From assembly GCF_025628885.1 (NCBI RefSeq), contig NZ_JAOTIF010000012.1, forward strand, positions 102,124 to 166,123: 64,000 nucleotides of DNA, read 5' to 3'. This stretch comes from Paraflavisolibacter caeni. Lineage in GTDB: Bacteria > Bacteroidota > Bacteroidia > Chitinophagales > Chitinophagaceae. The translations under genes and the position numbers were made by a program. Shown here in pieces: positions 28,931-38,004 of the stretch (positions are counted from its first letter, which is position 1; each line of letters opens with the position of its first letter). The notes below the pieces were generated by a model. That model saw only the letters and a list, made by a program, of their open reading frames with translations. It was not told where the DNA came from and made no database searches.

Positions 28931-31900
28931 ATGAAAATTAACGATGCTGCCAAAGAGCGGCGGAGCTATGCTTTGTCAAAAATGCTGCGTATTATGAAAT
29001 TGTTTACTGCTTTTATGCTATTGTTTCTTGTTCATGCAAGTGCCAGGACTTCTGCACAAAAAGTATCGCTTGAACTTGAGAATGTAGAACTCTCAAAAGT
29101 ATTCAGGGAAATCCGAATGCAAACCGGATTGAATTTTTTTTACAAATCAGAAGTTCTTAAAAGAGCTGGCAAGGTGTCCATTAAAGTTAAAAATGCTGAG
29201 GTGCAGGAGGTGTTGGCCAAATGTTTTACTGGTAAACAGGTAGAATTCAGAATCACGAGCGGGACGATCATTATTTCTGAAAAGGCCGTTTCCGCAGTTC
29301 CTGTTACACAACAGTCAATTCCGCTTCCTGATTTTGAAGCTTCGGGAGTGGTGACAGATGAGGAAGGAAAACCTTTAGAAGGGGCTTCTGTTAAATTAAA
29401 AGGAACAGACAGGGGAGTTAGCTCCAATGCTTCTGGATTTTTCAGGATTCAGGTTCCCGACCGGGGAGGCATATTGCAAATATCCTATGTTGGCTACGAA
29501 ACCACTGAAGTTAGCGCAACAAAAGCTACGCCAATCAATATACGACTGAAAATTAAAATAGAAAGTGCAGAGCAGGTAGTGGTTGTTGGTTACGGCACAC
29601 AAAAGAAAGTAAACGTATCTGGTTCGGTGGCTTCGGTTTCGGGCAACACTTTAAACCAAAGCCCTGCCCCTAGGTTAAATAATTTATTGGAAGGGCAGAT
29701 AGCAGGTTTAACTGTTGTGCAGCCCACAGGTGAGCCGGGCAGGGATGCGGGTTCTTTGCAGATAAGAGGTAAGGGGTCTTATGGCGCTTCTTCCGCGCCC
29801 TTAGTTTTGGTAGATGGTATTGTTTCTAGCCTCTCCAACCTTTCCCCGGATGATGTAGAAAGTATATCAGTATTGAAAGATGCTGCATCGGCCTCTATTT
29901 ATGGATCTCGTAGCGCCAATGGTGTAATATTGATCTCCACCAAAAAGGGAAAGAAGGGACAATCAAGAATAGACTTCAGCACCGATTTTGGAACTACCAG
30001 CGCCACAGTGCTTCCTAAGCTTATTACCAACTCGGTCCAGTACATGGAGATGTTCAATGCAGCGCGTCAGCGCAGCGGCCAGCCCGCCGCATATACCCAG
30101 GCTCAGATCGATGCTTATAAAAACAATGCAGGCAATCCTCAATACCCTAACACCGACTGGTTAAAATATTATTTCCATAACGGGCCAATCGCATCAACCA
30201 GCTTATCCCTTTCCGGAGGAAATGATCTGTCCACTTACTATGTTTCGGCAGGACATCAAAAGCAAAAAGGTATTATTGATCTATACGATTATGACAGGTA
30301 TAATGCTGTGCTGGATTATAATACAAAGGTGAAAAAATGGATTAAGGTTGGTACCAATATCAATATGTCCTATGAGGACGTTTTAGCTCCGGTCTTCACC
30401 AACGATGGGTTGATCCTTCTAATGTATGCACAGGCACCTACCTATTCTCCCTACCTTTTGAATGGAAGTGGCAGGCGTGCGAACAGGGATTATTCAACCA
30501 ACGGCAACGTGAACCGTACTGGTGATGAAGTATTTAATATGGGTGCGCAATCCACCAAAAACTATAACATGATCGGGCAGGGGTATATAGATATTAATAT
30601 CATGAAGGGCCTTAGCTGGAAAAACACAGGGGCGCTTGTTTTCTTTAACCAGGATAATAAGAACCGTTCCTATCCCACAGAACAATCCTCTTATGCGTTC
30701 CAGCCTGATGCAAGCGGAAACTATATAAAAACCGGAAACGGGAACCCTCCTTTTACCGGGCTGCAACAAACTTCAGCGAGAAACCTTACATTAACAGTAA
30801 ACAGCGTACTTAATTATACAAAAGATTTTGGAACCGATCATCATTTTAATGCGCTGGCCGGATACGAACAGATAAGCAACAGGAATACTTCTTTAGGCGG
30901 AAACCGTTATAATTTTATCAGCAATTCAATTAACGAATTAAATGGCGGCCCTACAACCGGATGGGAGAACTCCGGCAGTGCAAGCGAATATGCATTGCAA
31001 TCCTTGTTTGGCAGGGCCAACTATAATTACCAGGGAAAATATTTTGTGGAAGGCGATATCAGGTATGATGGTACTTCAAGGGTGGACCCCAGGTACCGTT
31101 GGGGAACTTTTGGAGGCGCTTCTGCAGCATGGAGAGTATCAGAAGAAAAATTTATTAAAGGCAATGTTCCCTGGCTTACAGACTTAAAATTGCGGGCTTC
31201 TTACGGCGTATTAGGTAACCAGGAAATTGGTAACTATCCTTACCAGGCCGTATTTGCTAACACTGCTTATCCTTTTGCTGGCTCCCTCAGCCCCGGCGTT
31301 TTAGTTACGGACTTATATATGGCAAATTTACATTGGGAGAAAACAGCTACTACCGATTTTGGTTTGGATCTGAATATATTAAGAGGTCTTTTGGGCCTTA
31401 CTTTCGATTGGTACAAAAAGAACACATCCGATATTCTGGCGCCTCAATTGGATGTGCCGGCAAGTTTAGGGCTTGGGGCTCCTGTAATTAATGCCGGCGC
31501 CATGGAAAACAAAGGGGTTGAACTGAGCCTTTCACATCAAAATCATATTGAAGAATTCACCTACGGCGTTAACTTTTTAATTGCTGCCAACCACAATAAA
31601 GTTACCAAAGTACTGGCTACTACTAAAGGCGTGTTTGCAGAAGGGCTCCCCTACAACAGCTACTACATATATCAGATGGATGGTATTTTCCAGAGCCAAG
31701 ATGAAATTAGTAAATCTCCGGCCCAACCCAATTCCGGTAACCTGAAGCCCGGCGACATAAAAATTAAAGATATGACTGGCGATAACAAAATTACGCCCGA
31801 TGACAGGGTAAGCTTCAGTCCATATCCTAATTACAACTACTCTTTTGGCGCGAATGCAGGCTGGAAAGGATTCAATTTGAGCGCATTTTTCCAGGGTGTA

Positions 31901-32302
31901 GAAGGCCAGAAATTTCTTGTATCAAATTGGGGCATTGATCCGTTTTTCCAGGGTGCGGCGCCAACAACCGAGTTCTTAAATGCGTGGACCCCGCAAAACC
32001 ACAGCAATACGATACCTGCTGTTTATCAAAGGGGCTATGCCGGTGTGAGCGGATATCAATCTACTTACTATTTGAAAGATGCTTCTTACCTGCGGTTAAA
32101 AAGTATCAATTTATCATACACATTTTCACAAAAGCTGATAAAAGCTGACTGGTTAAAGCAGCTTACGCTATATGTCGCAGGAAGCAATCTGTTTACATGG
32201 ACAAAATATCCGGGTGCTGATCCTGAACGTTCTGGGTCGGGCAATTATGCCCAATTTCCACAAGTGAAGATATTTAGCGGAGGTTTAAAAGTTTCCTTAT
32301 AA
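28931..32302 (+). CDS. SusC/RagA-type TonB-dependent receptor with STN domain
   Basis: 1123 residues. Signal region (about 15-42) with FLVHASARTSAQ, an STN signalling domain (about 45-110, VSLELENVELSKVFREI to GTIIISEK), a carboxypeptidase-D-like domain (about 135-212, ASGVVTDEEGKPLEGASVKL), TonB box-like VVVVGYGTQKK and plug (about 215-345, LVDGIVSSLSNLSPDDVESI), then a long beta-barrel ending VKIFSGGLKVSL. The STN domain identifies it as a transducing receptor that talks to the adjacent FecR. It imports an oligosaccharide with the SusD partner 15 bp downstream; the glycan is unknown because no intact glycosidase follows. Confidence 0.95.
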   Translation: MKINDAAKERRSYALSKMLRIMKLFTAFMLLFLVHASARTSAQKVSLELENVELSKVFREIRMQTGLNFFYKSEVLKRAGKVSIKVKNAEVQEVLAKCFTGKQVEFRITSGTIIISEKAVSAVPVTQQSIPLPDFEASGVVTDEEGKPLEGASVKLKGTDRGVSSNASGFFRIQVPDRGGILQISYVGYETTEVSATKATPINIRLKIKIESAEQVVVVGYGTQKKVNVSGSVASVSGNTLNQSPAPRLNNLLEGQIAGLTVVQPTGEPGRDAGSLQIRGKGSYGASSAPLVLVDGIVSSLSNLSPDDVESISVLKDAASASIYGSRSANGVILISTKKGKKGQSRIDFSTDFGTTSATVLPKLITNSVQYMEMFNAARQRSGQPAAYTQAQIDAYKNNAGNPQYPNTDWLKYYFHNGPIASTSLSLSGGNDLSTYYVSAGHQKQKGIIDLYDYDRYNAVLDYNTKVKKWIKVGTNINMSYEDVLAPVFTNDGLILLMYAQAPTYSPYLLNGSGRRANRDYSTNGNVNRTGDEVFNMGAQSTKNYNMIGQGYIDINIMKGLSWKNTGALVFFNQDNKNRSYPTEQSSYAFQPDASGNYIKTGNGNPPFTGLQQTSARNLTLTVNSVLNYTKDFGTDHHFNALAGYEQISNRNTSLGGNRYNFISNSINELNGGPTTGWENSGSASEYALQSLFGRANYNYQGKYFVEGDIRYDGTSRVDPRYRWGTFGGASAAWRVSEEKFIKGNVPWLTDLKLRASYGVLGNQEIGNYPYQAVFANTAYPFAGSLSPGVLVTDLYMANLHWEKTATTDFGLDLNILRGLLGLTFDWYKKNTSDILAPQLDVPASLGLGAPVINAGAMENKGVELSLSHQNHIEEFTYGVNFLIAANHNKVTKVLATTKGVFAEGLPYNSYYIYQMDGIFQSQDEISKSPAQPNSGNLKPGDIKIKDMTGDNKITPDDRVSFSPYPNYNYSFGANAGWKGFNLSAFFQGVEGQKFLVSNWGIDPFFQGAAPTTEFLNAWTPQNHSNTIPAVYQRGYAGVSGYQSTYYLKDASYLRLKSINLSYTFSQKLIKADWLKQLTLYVAGSNLFTWTKYPGADPERSGSGNYAQFPQVKIFSGGLKVSL

Positions 32303-32317
32303 TTAAAACAGCACAAA

Positions 32318-33823
32318 ATGAAAACGAAATTCATAAGCATACTTATATTTTCAGTCTTTATAGCACAGGTATTTACGTCCTGCAAAAAAGATTTTCTGGA
32401 TAAAGAACCATTGGATAAACTTTCAAGCAGCACTTTCTGGAAATCAGAAGCGGATGTACAGATGGCGCTTAGCGGTGTGTACGCAAGATTACAAAGCGGT
32501 TTTTACAGTCAATATAAAGTATGGCTGGATGCCTATTCCGATAATGCTTGGGACAGGTTTGATTATTTCGGGTTTAAAGCAACAACCCAGGGCATAATAA
32601 ACCCCACCAGTGTTAATACTACGTTTTATAATACACCTTATCGCGGCATTTCCGCCTGCAATTACTTTTTGGACAACATTGGCAAGGCGCCTATTTCAGA
32701 TGCTGCCAAAAACAGCTATTCAGCAGAAGTCAAATTTTTAAGGGGTATGTATTATTTTGACCTGGTGCAGTCTTTTGGCGGGGTCGTTTTATATAAAACA
32801 TCACCGCCCGATGTAGCCAGTTCAAAAATTGCGCAAAGTTCAAAAGAAGATGTATTGGCCTTTGTTAAAGAAGACCTTGATTTTGCAATAGCGAATCTTC
32901 CTGATCAGCCTTATAACGGGCATGTGGTGAAAGGTAGTGCATTAGCCGTAAGGGCAAGAGTGGCTTTGTATGAAAAGAACTGGCAAAAGGCGGTGGACTT
33001 AACCAGCCAGATTATGAACAGTGGAAAGTTCAGCATTGCACAGGATTATAGTGGCCTGTTTCAAACAGCTACACAGCAGGGGAACCCGGAAATTATGTTT
33101 TCTACTAAATACCTGGCGCCAAACAACAACCAGGGAGGTTATGCCGGCTTTGATATTGAAGTTGGCTGGTGGGGAGCCGTACAGCCTTATCAAAATTTAG
33201 TGGATGAATATGAAATGACAAATGGTAAAATGATCACTGACCCTACTTCGGGTTATAATCCCTCCAGCCCTTACACAAATAGGGACCCTCGTTTACAAAT
33301 GTCAATAGAATTACCAATAGACCCCACGTATCCCAATAGTGCACATGATAATAATACCACAGAGACTGGTTACCGGATGAAAAAATATACCAACCCCAGT
33401 AACTTTAGTTATACCAAAATGCAGAATACCGATCAAAATGTGGTGTATATCCGATATGCGGAGGTTTTGTTGATGTATGCAGAGGCAAAAAATGAATTAA
33501 GCGGTCCGGATGCAAGTATCTATACTGCCCTAAACCAGATCAGGCAAAGAGCAAGTGTGAATTTGCCGCCTGTAAATGTAATAGTGAATAATACACAAAG
33601 TTCATTGCGTGATTTTATTCGGCATGAAAGGAGAGTGGAACTTGCACTGGAAGGTCACCGGTATTATGATCTCAAGCGCTGGAACCTAATGGATGCAAAA
33701 TTATCAGCATTAAAAAACCCTGGTGGTGTTCAGATGAAGTTTGGTGAAAAGAATAATGTGCTGCCCTTCCCGCAAAGTGAACTTGATAAGAATTTTAAAT
33801 TGAAACAAAATACCGGATATTAA
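32318..33823 (+). CDS. SusD/RagB-type surface glycan-binding lipoprotein
   Basis: 501 residues with a lipoprotein signal (lipobox around Cys21 in VFTSCKKDFLDKEP). Family features include the N-terminal SSSTFWKSEADVQMALSGVY, the TPR segments VKFLRGMYYFDLVQSFGGV and KGSALAVRARVALYEKNW, and the C-terminal domain with VVYIRYAEVLLMYAEAKNEL, IRHERRVELALEGHRYYDLKRW and LPFPQSELDKNFKLKQN. It caps the SusC barrel and captures glycans at the cell surface. It is the last intact gene of the fecI-fecR-susC-susD unit; only degraded hydrolase fragments follow. Confidence 0.95.
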   Translation: MKTKFISILIFSVFIAQVFTSCKKDFLDKEPLDKLSSSTFWKSEADVQMALSGVYARLQSGFYSQYKVWLDAYSDNAWDRFDYFGFKATTQGIINPTSVNTTFYNTPYRGISACNYFLDNIGKAPISDAAKNSYSAEVKFLRGMYYFDLVQSFGGVVLYKTSPPDVASSKIAQSSKEDVLAFVKEDLDFAIANLPDQPYNGHVVKGSALAVRARVALYEKNWQKAVDLTSQIMNSGKFSIAQDYSGLFQTATQQGNPEIMFSTKYLAPNNNQGGYAGFDIEVGWWGAVQPYQNLVDEYEMTNGKMITDPTSGYNPSSPYTNRDPRLQMSIELPIDPTYPNSAHDNNTTETGYRMKKYTNPSNFSYTKMQNTDQNVVYIRYAEVLLMYAEAKNELSGPDASIYTALNQIRQRASVNLPPVNVIVNNTQSSLRDFIRHERRVELALEGHRYYDLKRWNLMDAKLSALKNPGGVQMKFGEKNNVLPFPQSELDKNFKLKQNTGY

Positions 33824-33840
33824 TTAGCAGGCAAAGGCTC

Positions 33841-34005
33841 TGCTATCTGCTTAACAAATATGCAGGAATATGCCCGAACGTTGAATGTCACATTAAGCTT
33901 CCGAGCGGTAAAATCTCTGTTTCTGCAAAAGCAGATGGATTAACCGGAGATTCAATTGAAATCACCATTAAAAAGAAAGCCGATGATACCGGCAGTACAG
34001 TATAA
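33841..34005 (+). pseudogene. C-terminal remnant of a carbohydrate-active enzyme
   Basis: An open stretch without start codon ends HIKLPSGKISVSAKADGLTG...TIKKKAD before a stop at 34003-34005. The pattern PSGKISVSAKADGL followed by a short strand resembles the Ig-like tail of GH2-type glycosidases in susCD loci. Only this tail survives, directly after susD, where the locus hydrolase would be expected. The family call is weak. Confidence 0.42.
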
Positions 34006-34207
34006 GCAAAAGTGAATAATAAAAGTTGAACAGTATTAGGCAAGCAATCGTTATGCGCCCTGTGTCTACAGGGGGCTATTATCAAACTTATTATAAATAG
34101 TTCCTCAATTGTATACAGAAATATGAAACCAAATGTTAACCATACGAAAACCATTTTAATCATAGAAAAAACAAAGCTGCAGGTAGGAAAGGATATGAAC
34201 CTTCTAG

Positions 34208-34330
34208 GTGTTACTACTGTATGGAGGAGGGGATAATGTAAAAATCGGTGCCTCCAGCCAGGACATCAAGCTCACCCAACCATTCACCTTGGCAAAAGAC
34301 ATCATGGTAGAAAGTGAACAAAGCACTTGT
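34208..34330 (+). pseudogene. Possible C-terminal remnant of a GH3 beta-glucosidase
   Basis: One frame gives NVKIGASSQDIKLTQPFTL, which resembles the end of the GH3 FN3-like domain (a GxSSxDIRL block). Sequence before and after this block is not interpretable, and no start or full domain remains. Bases 34331-34616 hold nothing recognisable. Confidence 0.35.
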
Positions 34331-34616
34331 TCCCCAGGCAAAAATAAATGTGTTGCACCGCATCGACATTATAGTTTTCGATCTGTCTAATCCCTGTAAA
34401 AGGTTCCCGGCGTTGTGTAGTCAATATAACAATACGGTAAAAAGGCAAATACTTCTTTTATTAGCGCCAAAGCTAAAAGAAATAGCATTTATGAAATTTT
34501 TTCTAATGCTTACGACACCAGCTTTTGTATATCATTTTGAACTTCTATTGCGACGCTCTGTTCAACTCTCTGTTTTTCTATTCAACAAATATTTAAACAA
34601 TTAAAGGACTAAAATC

Positions 34617-35063
34617 TTACAATTCCGCCCTGGTCCAGACCTCTGTCCGTCCTACAAGTGCTATTCCGATGTACCCTCTGACTTTCATAGTATTTTTGTC
34701 TTTTAGTGAAAGGTAGCAGCTATAAGTTTTGCCGCTTTCTGGATCATATATCCTGCCATTTTCCCACTCATCGCGTCCATCGAATTGAAATTCCCTCATT
34801 ATTACCATACCCGTTACTGGCTGGTTGCGCTTGTTTTTGTCCGGATTTTTTGTATCCAGCTTTGGCTTGCCGTTGTTTGTTGGATATTTCAGCCAAACAA
34901 TTTTACCATAATATTTTTCACCGGTCCTGTATATCCTAATTTTTGTGGGCTCATTACCCACCGTCATCCAAACCCCTATAATGTCATCGGCCTTCACTTG
35001 CCCACAGGTGCTGTTATTTAAGGAAAACATGAGGAGCACAAGTATTGTCAGACTCTTTCTCAT
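34617..35063 (-). CDS. DUF2147 exported protein
   Basis: 148 residues from the Met at 35063, which begins a signal peptide (RKSLTILVLLMFSLNNSTCGQ, possibly lipid-modified at the Cys). The DUF2147 body shows DDIIGVWMTVGNEPTKIRIY, GEKYYGKIVWLKYP, NGRIYDPESGKTYSCYLSL and GYIGIALVGRTEVWTR. The function of the family is unknown; it is a small periplasmic beta-rich domain. Its start lies 50 bp inside the end of the upstream sterol-desaturase-like gene on the same strand, so the two are probably translationally coupled. Confidence 0.82.
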   Translation of the reverse strand: MRKSLTILVLLMFSLNNSTCGQVKADDIIGVWMTVGNEPTKIRIYRTGEKYYGKIVWLKYPTNNGKPKLDTKNPDKNKRNQPVTGMVIMREFQFDGRDEWENGRIYDPESGKTYSCYLSLKDKNTMKVRGYIGIALVGRTEVWTRAEL

Positions 35064-35841
35064 TATTTTGGGTTTTAGTGTTATCTGTTTTCTTTCTGGA
35101 ACAAACCTCTTCAAACCTCTGATCGTATTCCTGGTTTAGTGTTCCCATTATCCGGTCCCAGATTGTAAAATAAATTCCGTAATTGCCCTTAAAATACTTG
35201 TGGTGCATGTTGTGCGCTACTGAGGTGTTTATCCACTTTCCCAACCAATGTTTGCTGAATCCTTTGGGATACAGTTCAAATCCTAGATGTCCGTACACAT
35301 TATAAATCAAGCTGAACAGGAAAAACAGCATTAAATGAATACTGTGTACCGGAATGGTAAATAAGAAAATGACGAAGATGAGAGATTCCAGGGCTGCTTC
35401 CAAAGGGTGGAAGGCGTAAGCAGCCCAGGGAGAGGGATTATGGGATCGATGATGCACCAGATGGATTCGTTTAAACAATTTTGGATGGTGCATAAGCCTG
35501 TGCGCCCAGTAAAAATAGGTGTCGTGCAGCAAAAGCATTAGTGGGAAAGCCAAAAGGGCATAAAGCCACCCATACTCCGATAGGTCTGAATAGAAAGTAG
35601 TATAAGGCTTTAAAGGAGTATAGAGTAACAACAGTGGAGGAAAAGAGAAAATGATAATGGAAAGGGTAGAGAAAAATATTTCCCTTTGGTAATCGGTCCG
35701 TTTTGGGAAGGTAATTTGAATCTTTTTATAGCTGATCCTTTTTTTTAAAAGCACATAAAAGATCAAAAAAGCGGGTCCAGCAATAAGGAAATATTTATCT
35801 GCATTATCCAACAATAACCAGGTGAATTTTTCCCAATTCAT
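35014..35841 (-). CDS. Fatty acid hydroxylase / sterol desaturase family protein
   Basis: 275 residues with about four to five membrane segments and the complete diiron histidine set: HDTYFYWAHRLMHH, HLVHHRSHN and HNMHHKYF. This superfamily inserts oxygen or double bonds into fatty acids, sphingolipids, sterols or carotenoids. The lysine-rich C-terminal tail after MGTLNQEYDQRFEEV is longer than the core needs and is overlapped by the DUF2147 gene. A Crp-type regulator lies 67 bp upstream on the same strand. A role in membrane lipid adjustment is likely, with the substrate unknown. Confidence 0.85.
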   Translation of the reverse strand: MNWEKFTWLLLDNADKYFLIAGPAFLIFYVLLKKRISYKKIQITFPKRTDYQREIFFSTLSIIIFSFPPLLLLYTPLKPYTTFYSDLSEYGWLYALLAFPLMLLLHDTYFYWAHRLMHHPKLFKRIHLVHHRSHNPSPWAAYAFHPLEAALESLIFVIFLFTIPVHSIHLMLFFLFSLIYNVYGHLGFELYPKGFSKHWLGKWINTSVAHNMHHKYFKGNYGIYFTIWDRIMGTLNQEYDQRFEEVCSRKKTDNTKTQNNEKESDNTCAPHVFLK

Positions 35842-35908
35842 AATTTAAATTTTGGTTATCCGAAACTACAATGAAGTGGGTCAAGGAAAATTAACCCTGG
35901 TTAACTTC

Positions 35909-36484
35909 TTATTTACTGGCCAGCCTTTTTCGCAAACGGCTCAGGCTCGGCGCTTCAATTCCCAGATAGCCGGCAATGTACTTTAAAGGGATACGGTTAA
36001 ACGCATTGGGATAGTCCTTTAAAAAGTTCAGGTATCTTGTTTCTAAAGACTGTATTTTACTAGCTTGTTCTGTCAGCAAAACAATTCTAAGTTCTTCAGC
36101 CAGGATTTGGGTAAACAGTGTTTCAAACTTTGCATTCAAAGAAAAGATCAGGGGCAGTTTTTCTTTACTCAACATCAGCATTTCGCAATCTTCGAGGGCG
36201 ATGAAGTTTTTATGCGAGGGGACATGTTGGCTGATGCCTTCAGTATAGGTAAAAAAGCAACCTTCGAACGTGAAATTGGAAGCAATCTCTTTGCCTTCAC
36301 TAAGTATGGTGCCAACAATAAGTCCTGAATTCAAAAAGCCAATAAACCGGCAGTATTCACCGATCTTAATTAAGTAATCACCCTTTTTATATTGCCGTAC
36401 AGAGCTGTAGCCAAATGCTTTCTCTAAATCCTCTTCGGGAATCTGAATTCTTTGATTAATATACTCTTTTACTTTGGCGAACAT
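35909..36484 (-). CDS. Crp/Fnr-family transcriptional regulator
   Basis: 191 residues. An N-terminal cyclic-nucleotide-binding-like barrel (about 25-115: YKKGDYLIKIGEYCRFIGFLNSG, FEGCFFTYTEG) is followed by the dimer helix and a short winged helix-turn-helix (IPLKYIAGYLGIEAPSLSRLRKRL). The phosphate-binding Arg-Ala signature for cAMP is not obvious and no Fnr-type Cys cluster is present, so the effector is unknown. Such stand-alone Crp proteins are common next to single enzyme genes in Bacteroidota. It probably controls the downstream sterol-desaturase-like and DUF2147 genes. Confidence 0.87.
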   Translation of the reverse strand: MFAKVKEYINQRIQIPEEDLEKAFGYSSVRQYKKGDYLIKIGEYCRFIGFLNSGLIVGTILSEGKEIASNFTFEGCFFTYTEGISQHVPSHKNFIALEDCEMLMLSKEKLPLIFSLNAKFETLFTQILAEELRIVLLTEQASKIQSLETRYLNFLKDYPNAFNRIPLKYIAGYLGIEAPSLSRLRKRLASK

Positions 36485-36509
36485 GGTAGTTTACATTACT
36501 TGAAGATAC

Positions 36510-36704
36510 TCAATGCTGAAGAAAAAGTGCTACTTTAAATGAGACACTATTGGATTGATTCCTCCCTTTATGTGGTTCGTTGCACTCTAATAAATGTGCT
36601 TCCGCATTGTAGCTAACGGTCAATTCCTTTTTTTCATCTGTGTCAATAGTCTTAATCATTTGCTCCTCATTCTTACAGGAAAAAATTAATGTATCCTTCT
36701 GCAT
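36510..36704 (-). CDS. Possible small protein of unknown function
   Basis: 64 codons whose ATG (36704) overlaps the last 19 bases of the upstream methyltransferase gene on the same strand, a layout that suits translational coupling. The sequence (MQKDTLIFSCKNEEQ..., ending SFKVALFLQH) has no recognised family, signal or membrane segment. It may be a chance frame in the 200-bp gap before the Crp-type gene. Confidence 0.3.
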   Translation of the reverse strand: MQKDTLIFSCKNEEQMIKTIDTDEKKELTVSYNAEAHLLECNEPHKGRNQSNSVSFKVALFLQH

Positions 36705-37339
36705 ATGATGTATGAATCTCCATGTTGTAGGACCTCTTCGTATTTGTCAGGTGCGAGACCTTCATAATAATACAGAACTTCAAAATCTGAAAAAACTTCA
36801 CGAAGTCTATTTTTCTCAATGTAATATCTGATCTTACAGCAGTCTTCCTTTTTCCGGAAAGTATTAGGCTCAATCATTGCCTCTGTAGAAATATAATCGG
36901 TAAATTCCGGATCAAGATAATTTCGTAAGGACATAATAATAATACCTGCCGGTTTCACTGTGCGTTTAAGACAATGTAACAAGTATTCAAAATCACTTCG
37001 CCTCATACAGCAGCCTACAAGCAAACAGTTGATTACATCATAAAAATTCTGGCTATAATGGTATCTTATTACATTCCCATTCCTTACTGAAATATTTATA
37101 AGCCTGTTATCTTTTACATATGCACGCAAACGGCCTAAATAATCCTTATTATTGTCTATGGATGTAACTTGGAACCCTTGCCTGGCAAAGAATACACTGT
37201 CTGCACCTTCCCCGCAACCGACGTCAAGTAAACGTTTTCCATCATTTAGATAATGTAAAGCCTTTATGGCCAAAGGATCTGGTTTAAAAGGATTTTCAAA
37301 TCCGTATTTAGTGCTTAATTGAGACGTTGAATAGCTCAT
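36686..37339 (-). CDS. Class I SAM-dependent methyltransferase (TehB-like)
   Basis: 217 residues. The SAM-binding motif LLDVGCGEGADSVFFARQGFQVTSID (first block GCGEG) is followed by the acidic end of strand 2 and later motifs NVIRYHYSQNFYDVINCLLV and LKRTVKPAGIIIMSL. This layout resembles TehB/Tam-type small-molecule methyltransferases, which act on tellurite, selenite, thiols or small acids. The Cys-rich NCLLVGCCM stretch is unusual. It lies 200 bp downstream of the DsbD-alpha gene on the same strand and may or may not be in that operon. Confidence 0.82.
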   Translation of the reverse strand: MSYSTSQLSTKYGFENPFKPDPLAIKALHYLNDGKRLLDVGCGEGADSVFFARQGFQVTSIDNNKDYLGRLRAYVKDNRLINISVRNGNVIRYHYSQNFYDVINCLLVGCCMRRSDFEYLLHCLKRTVKPAGIIIMSLRNYLDPEFTDYISTEAMIEPNTFRKKEDCCKIRYYIEKNRLREVFSDFEVLYYYEGLAPDKYEEVLQHGDSYIICRRIH

Positions 37340-37540
37340 CTTCCTAATTTGCCAGTTAATATTTTATAAAGAAGCAATCAGGCTTTCAAGCCGATTGATC
37401 AATTGGCGGTCATTAGTATTTGTTGAAAGTTGCATGATTTTTGATTTCAGCAATTGTTCAAATTCAATTCTTTCGAAACACGAAGGGCTTAAGCTTCCCT
37501 AATAAGCCCTTTTTAGAAGTATCTTCAATAAGAATAATTG

Positions 37541-38002
37541 TTATTTTACTTCCACCTGAATTGAAAACTCAATTGTTTTCGGCATAAGACACCTTTGGTT
37601 ATCGCATGCCTGATAATTAAGTTTTGCCTGGAGCACATGCCTTTGCCTTTGAATGTTTCTATTTGTTTGTACCGTAATAATTATTGAAAAAACACCATCA
37701 TAAACATCTAAATATGTGTTCGTTCCTTCCAATTGAAATTTGTTAGCCGGAGGAAATACTGTTCTTTCAACTCTTATCCCCTCATAAGTCTTTATTTCGA
37801 GCGTTGTTGGTATAATAAATTCGTCTTTGGTTTTATTAGCCTGAATGTGATAACCATTTTTTACTTCTAATTCAACTTTGATTAAAGAACGTTTACCTGC
37901 ATAAACAATAGCTTCCGGCACCTTGACTTTTACAATATCAGAAACTGTCTGATGTCCCCAAAAAAGTTGAATCGGCAATATGAAAATCCACAAATAAGCC
38001 AT
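37541..38002 (-). CDS. Free-standing DsbD alpha-domain-like periplasmic protein
   Basis: 153 residues with an N-terminal hydrophobic signal (about 2-16), then an immunoglobulin-like domain ending in LNYQACDNQRCLMPKTIEF. That CxxxxxC pair is the redox pair of the N-terminal alpha domain of DsbD, which passes electrons to periplasmic thiol proteins. The membrane core and thioredoxin-like gamma domain of DsbD are absent, so it must take electrons from another partner. The start is two bases after the TlpA stop, so the two are co-translated. Confidence 0.75.
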   Translation of the reverse strand: MAYLWIFILPIQLFWGHQTVSDIVKVKVPEAIVYAGKRSLIKVELEVKNGYHIQANKTKDEFIIPTTLEIKTYEGIRVERTVFPPANKFQLEGTNTYLDVYDGVFSIIITVQTNRNIQRQRHVLQAKLNYQACDNQRCLMPKTIEFSIQVEVK

Positions 38003-38004
38003 AT

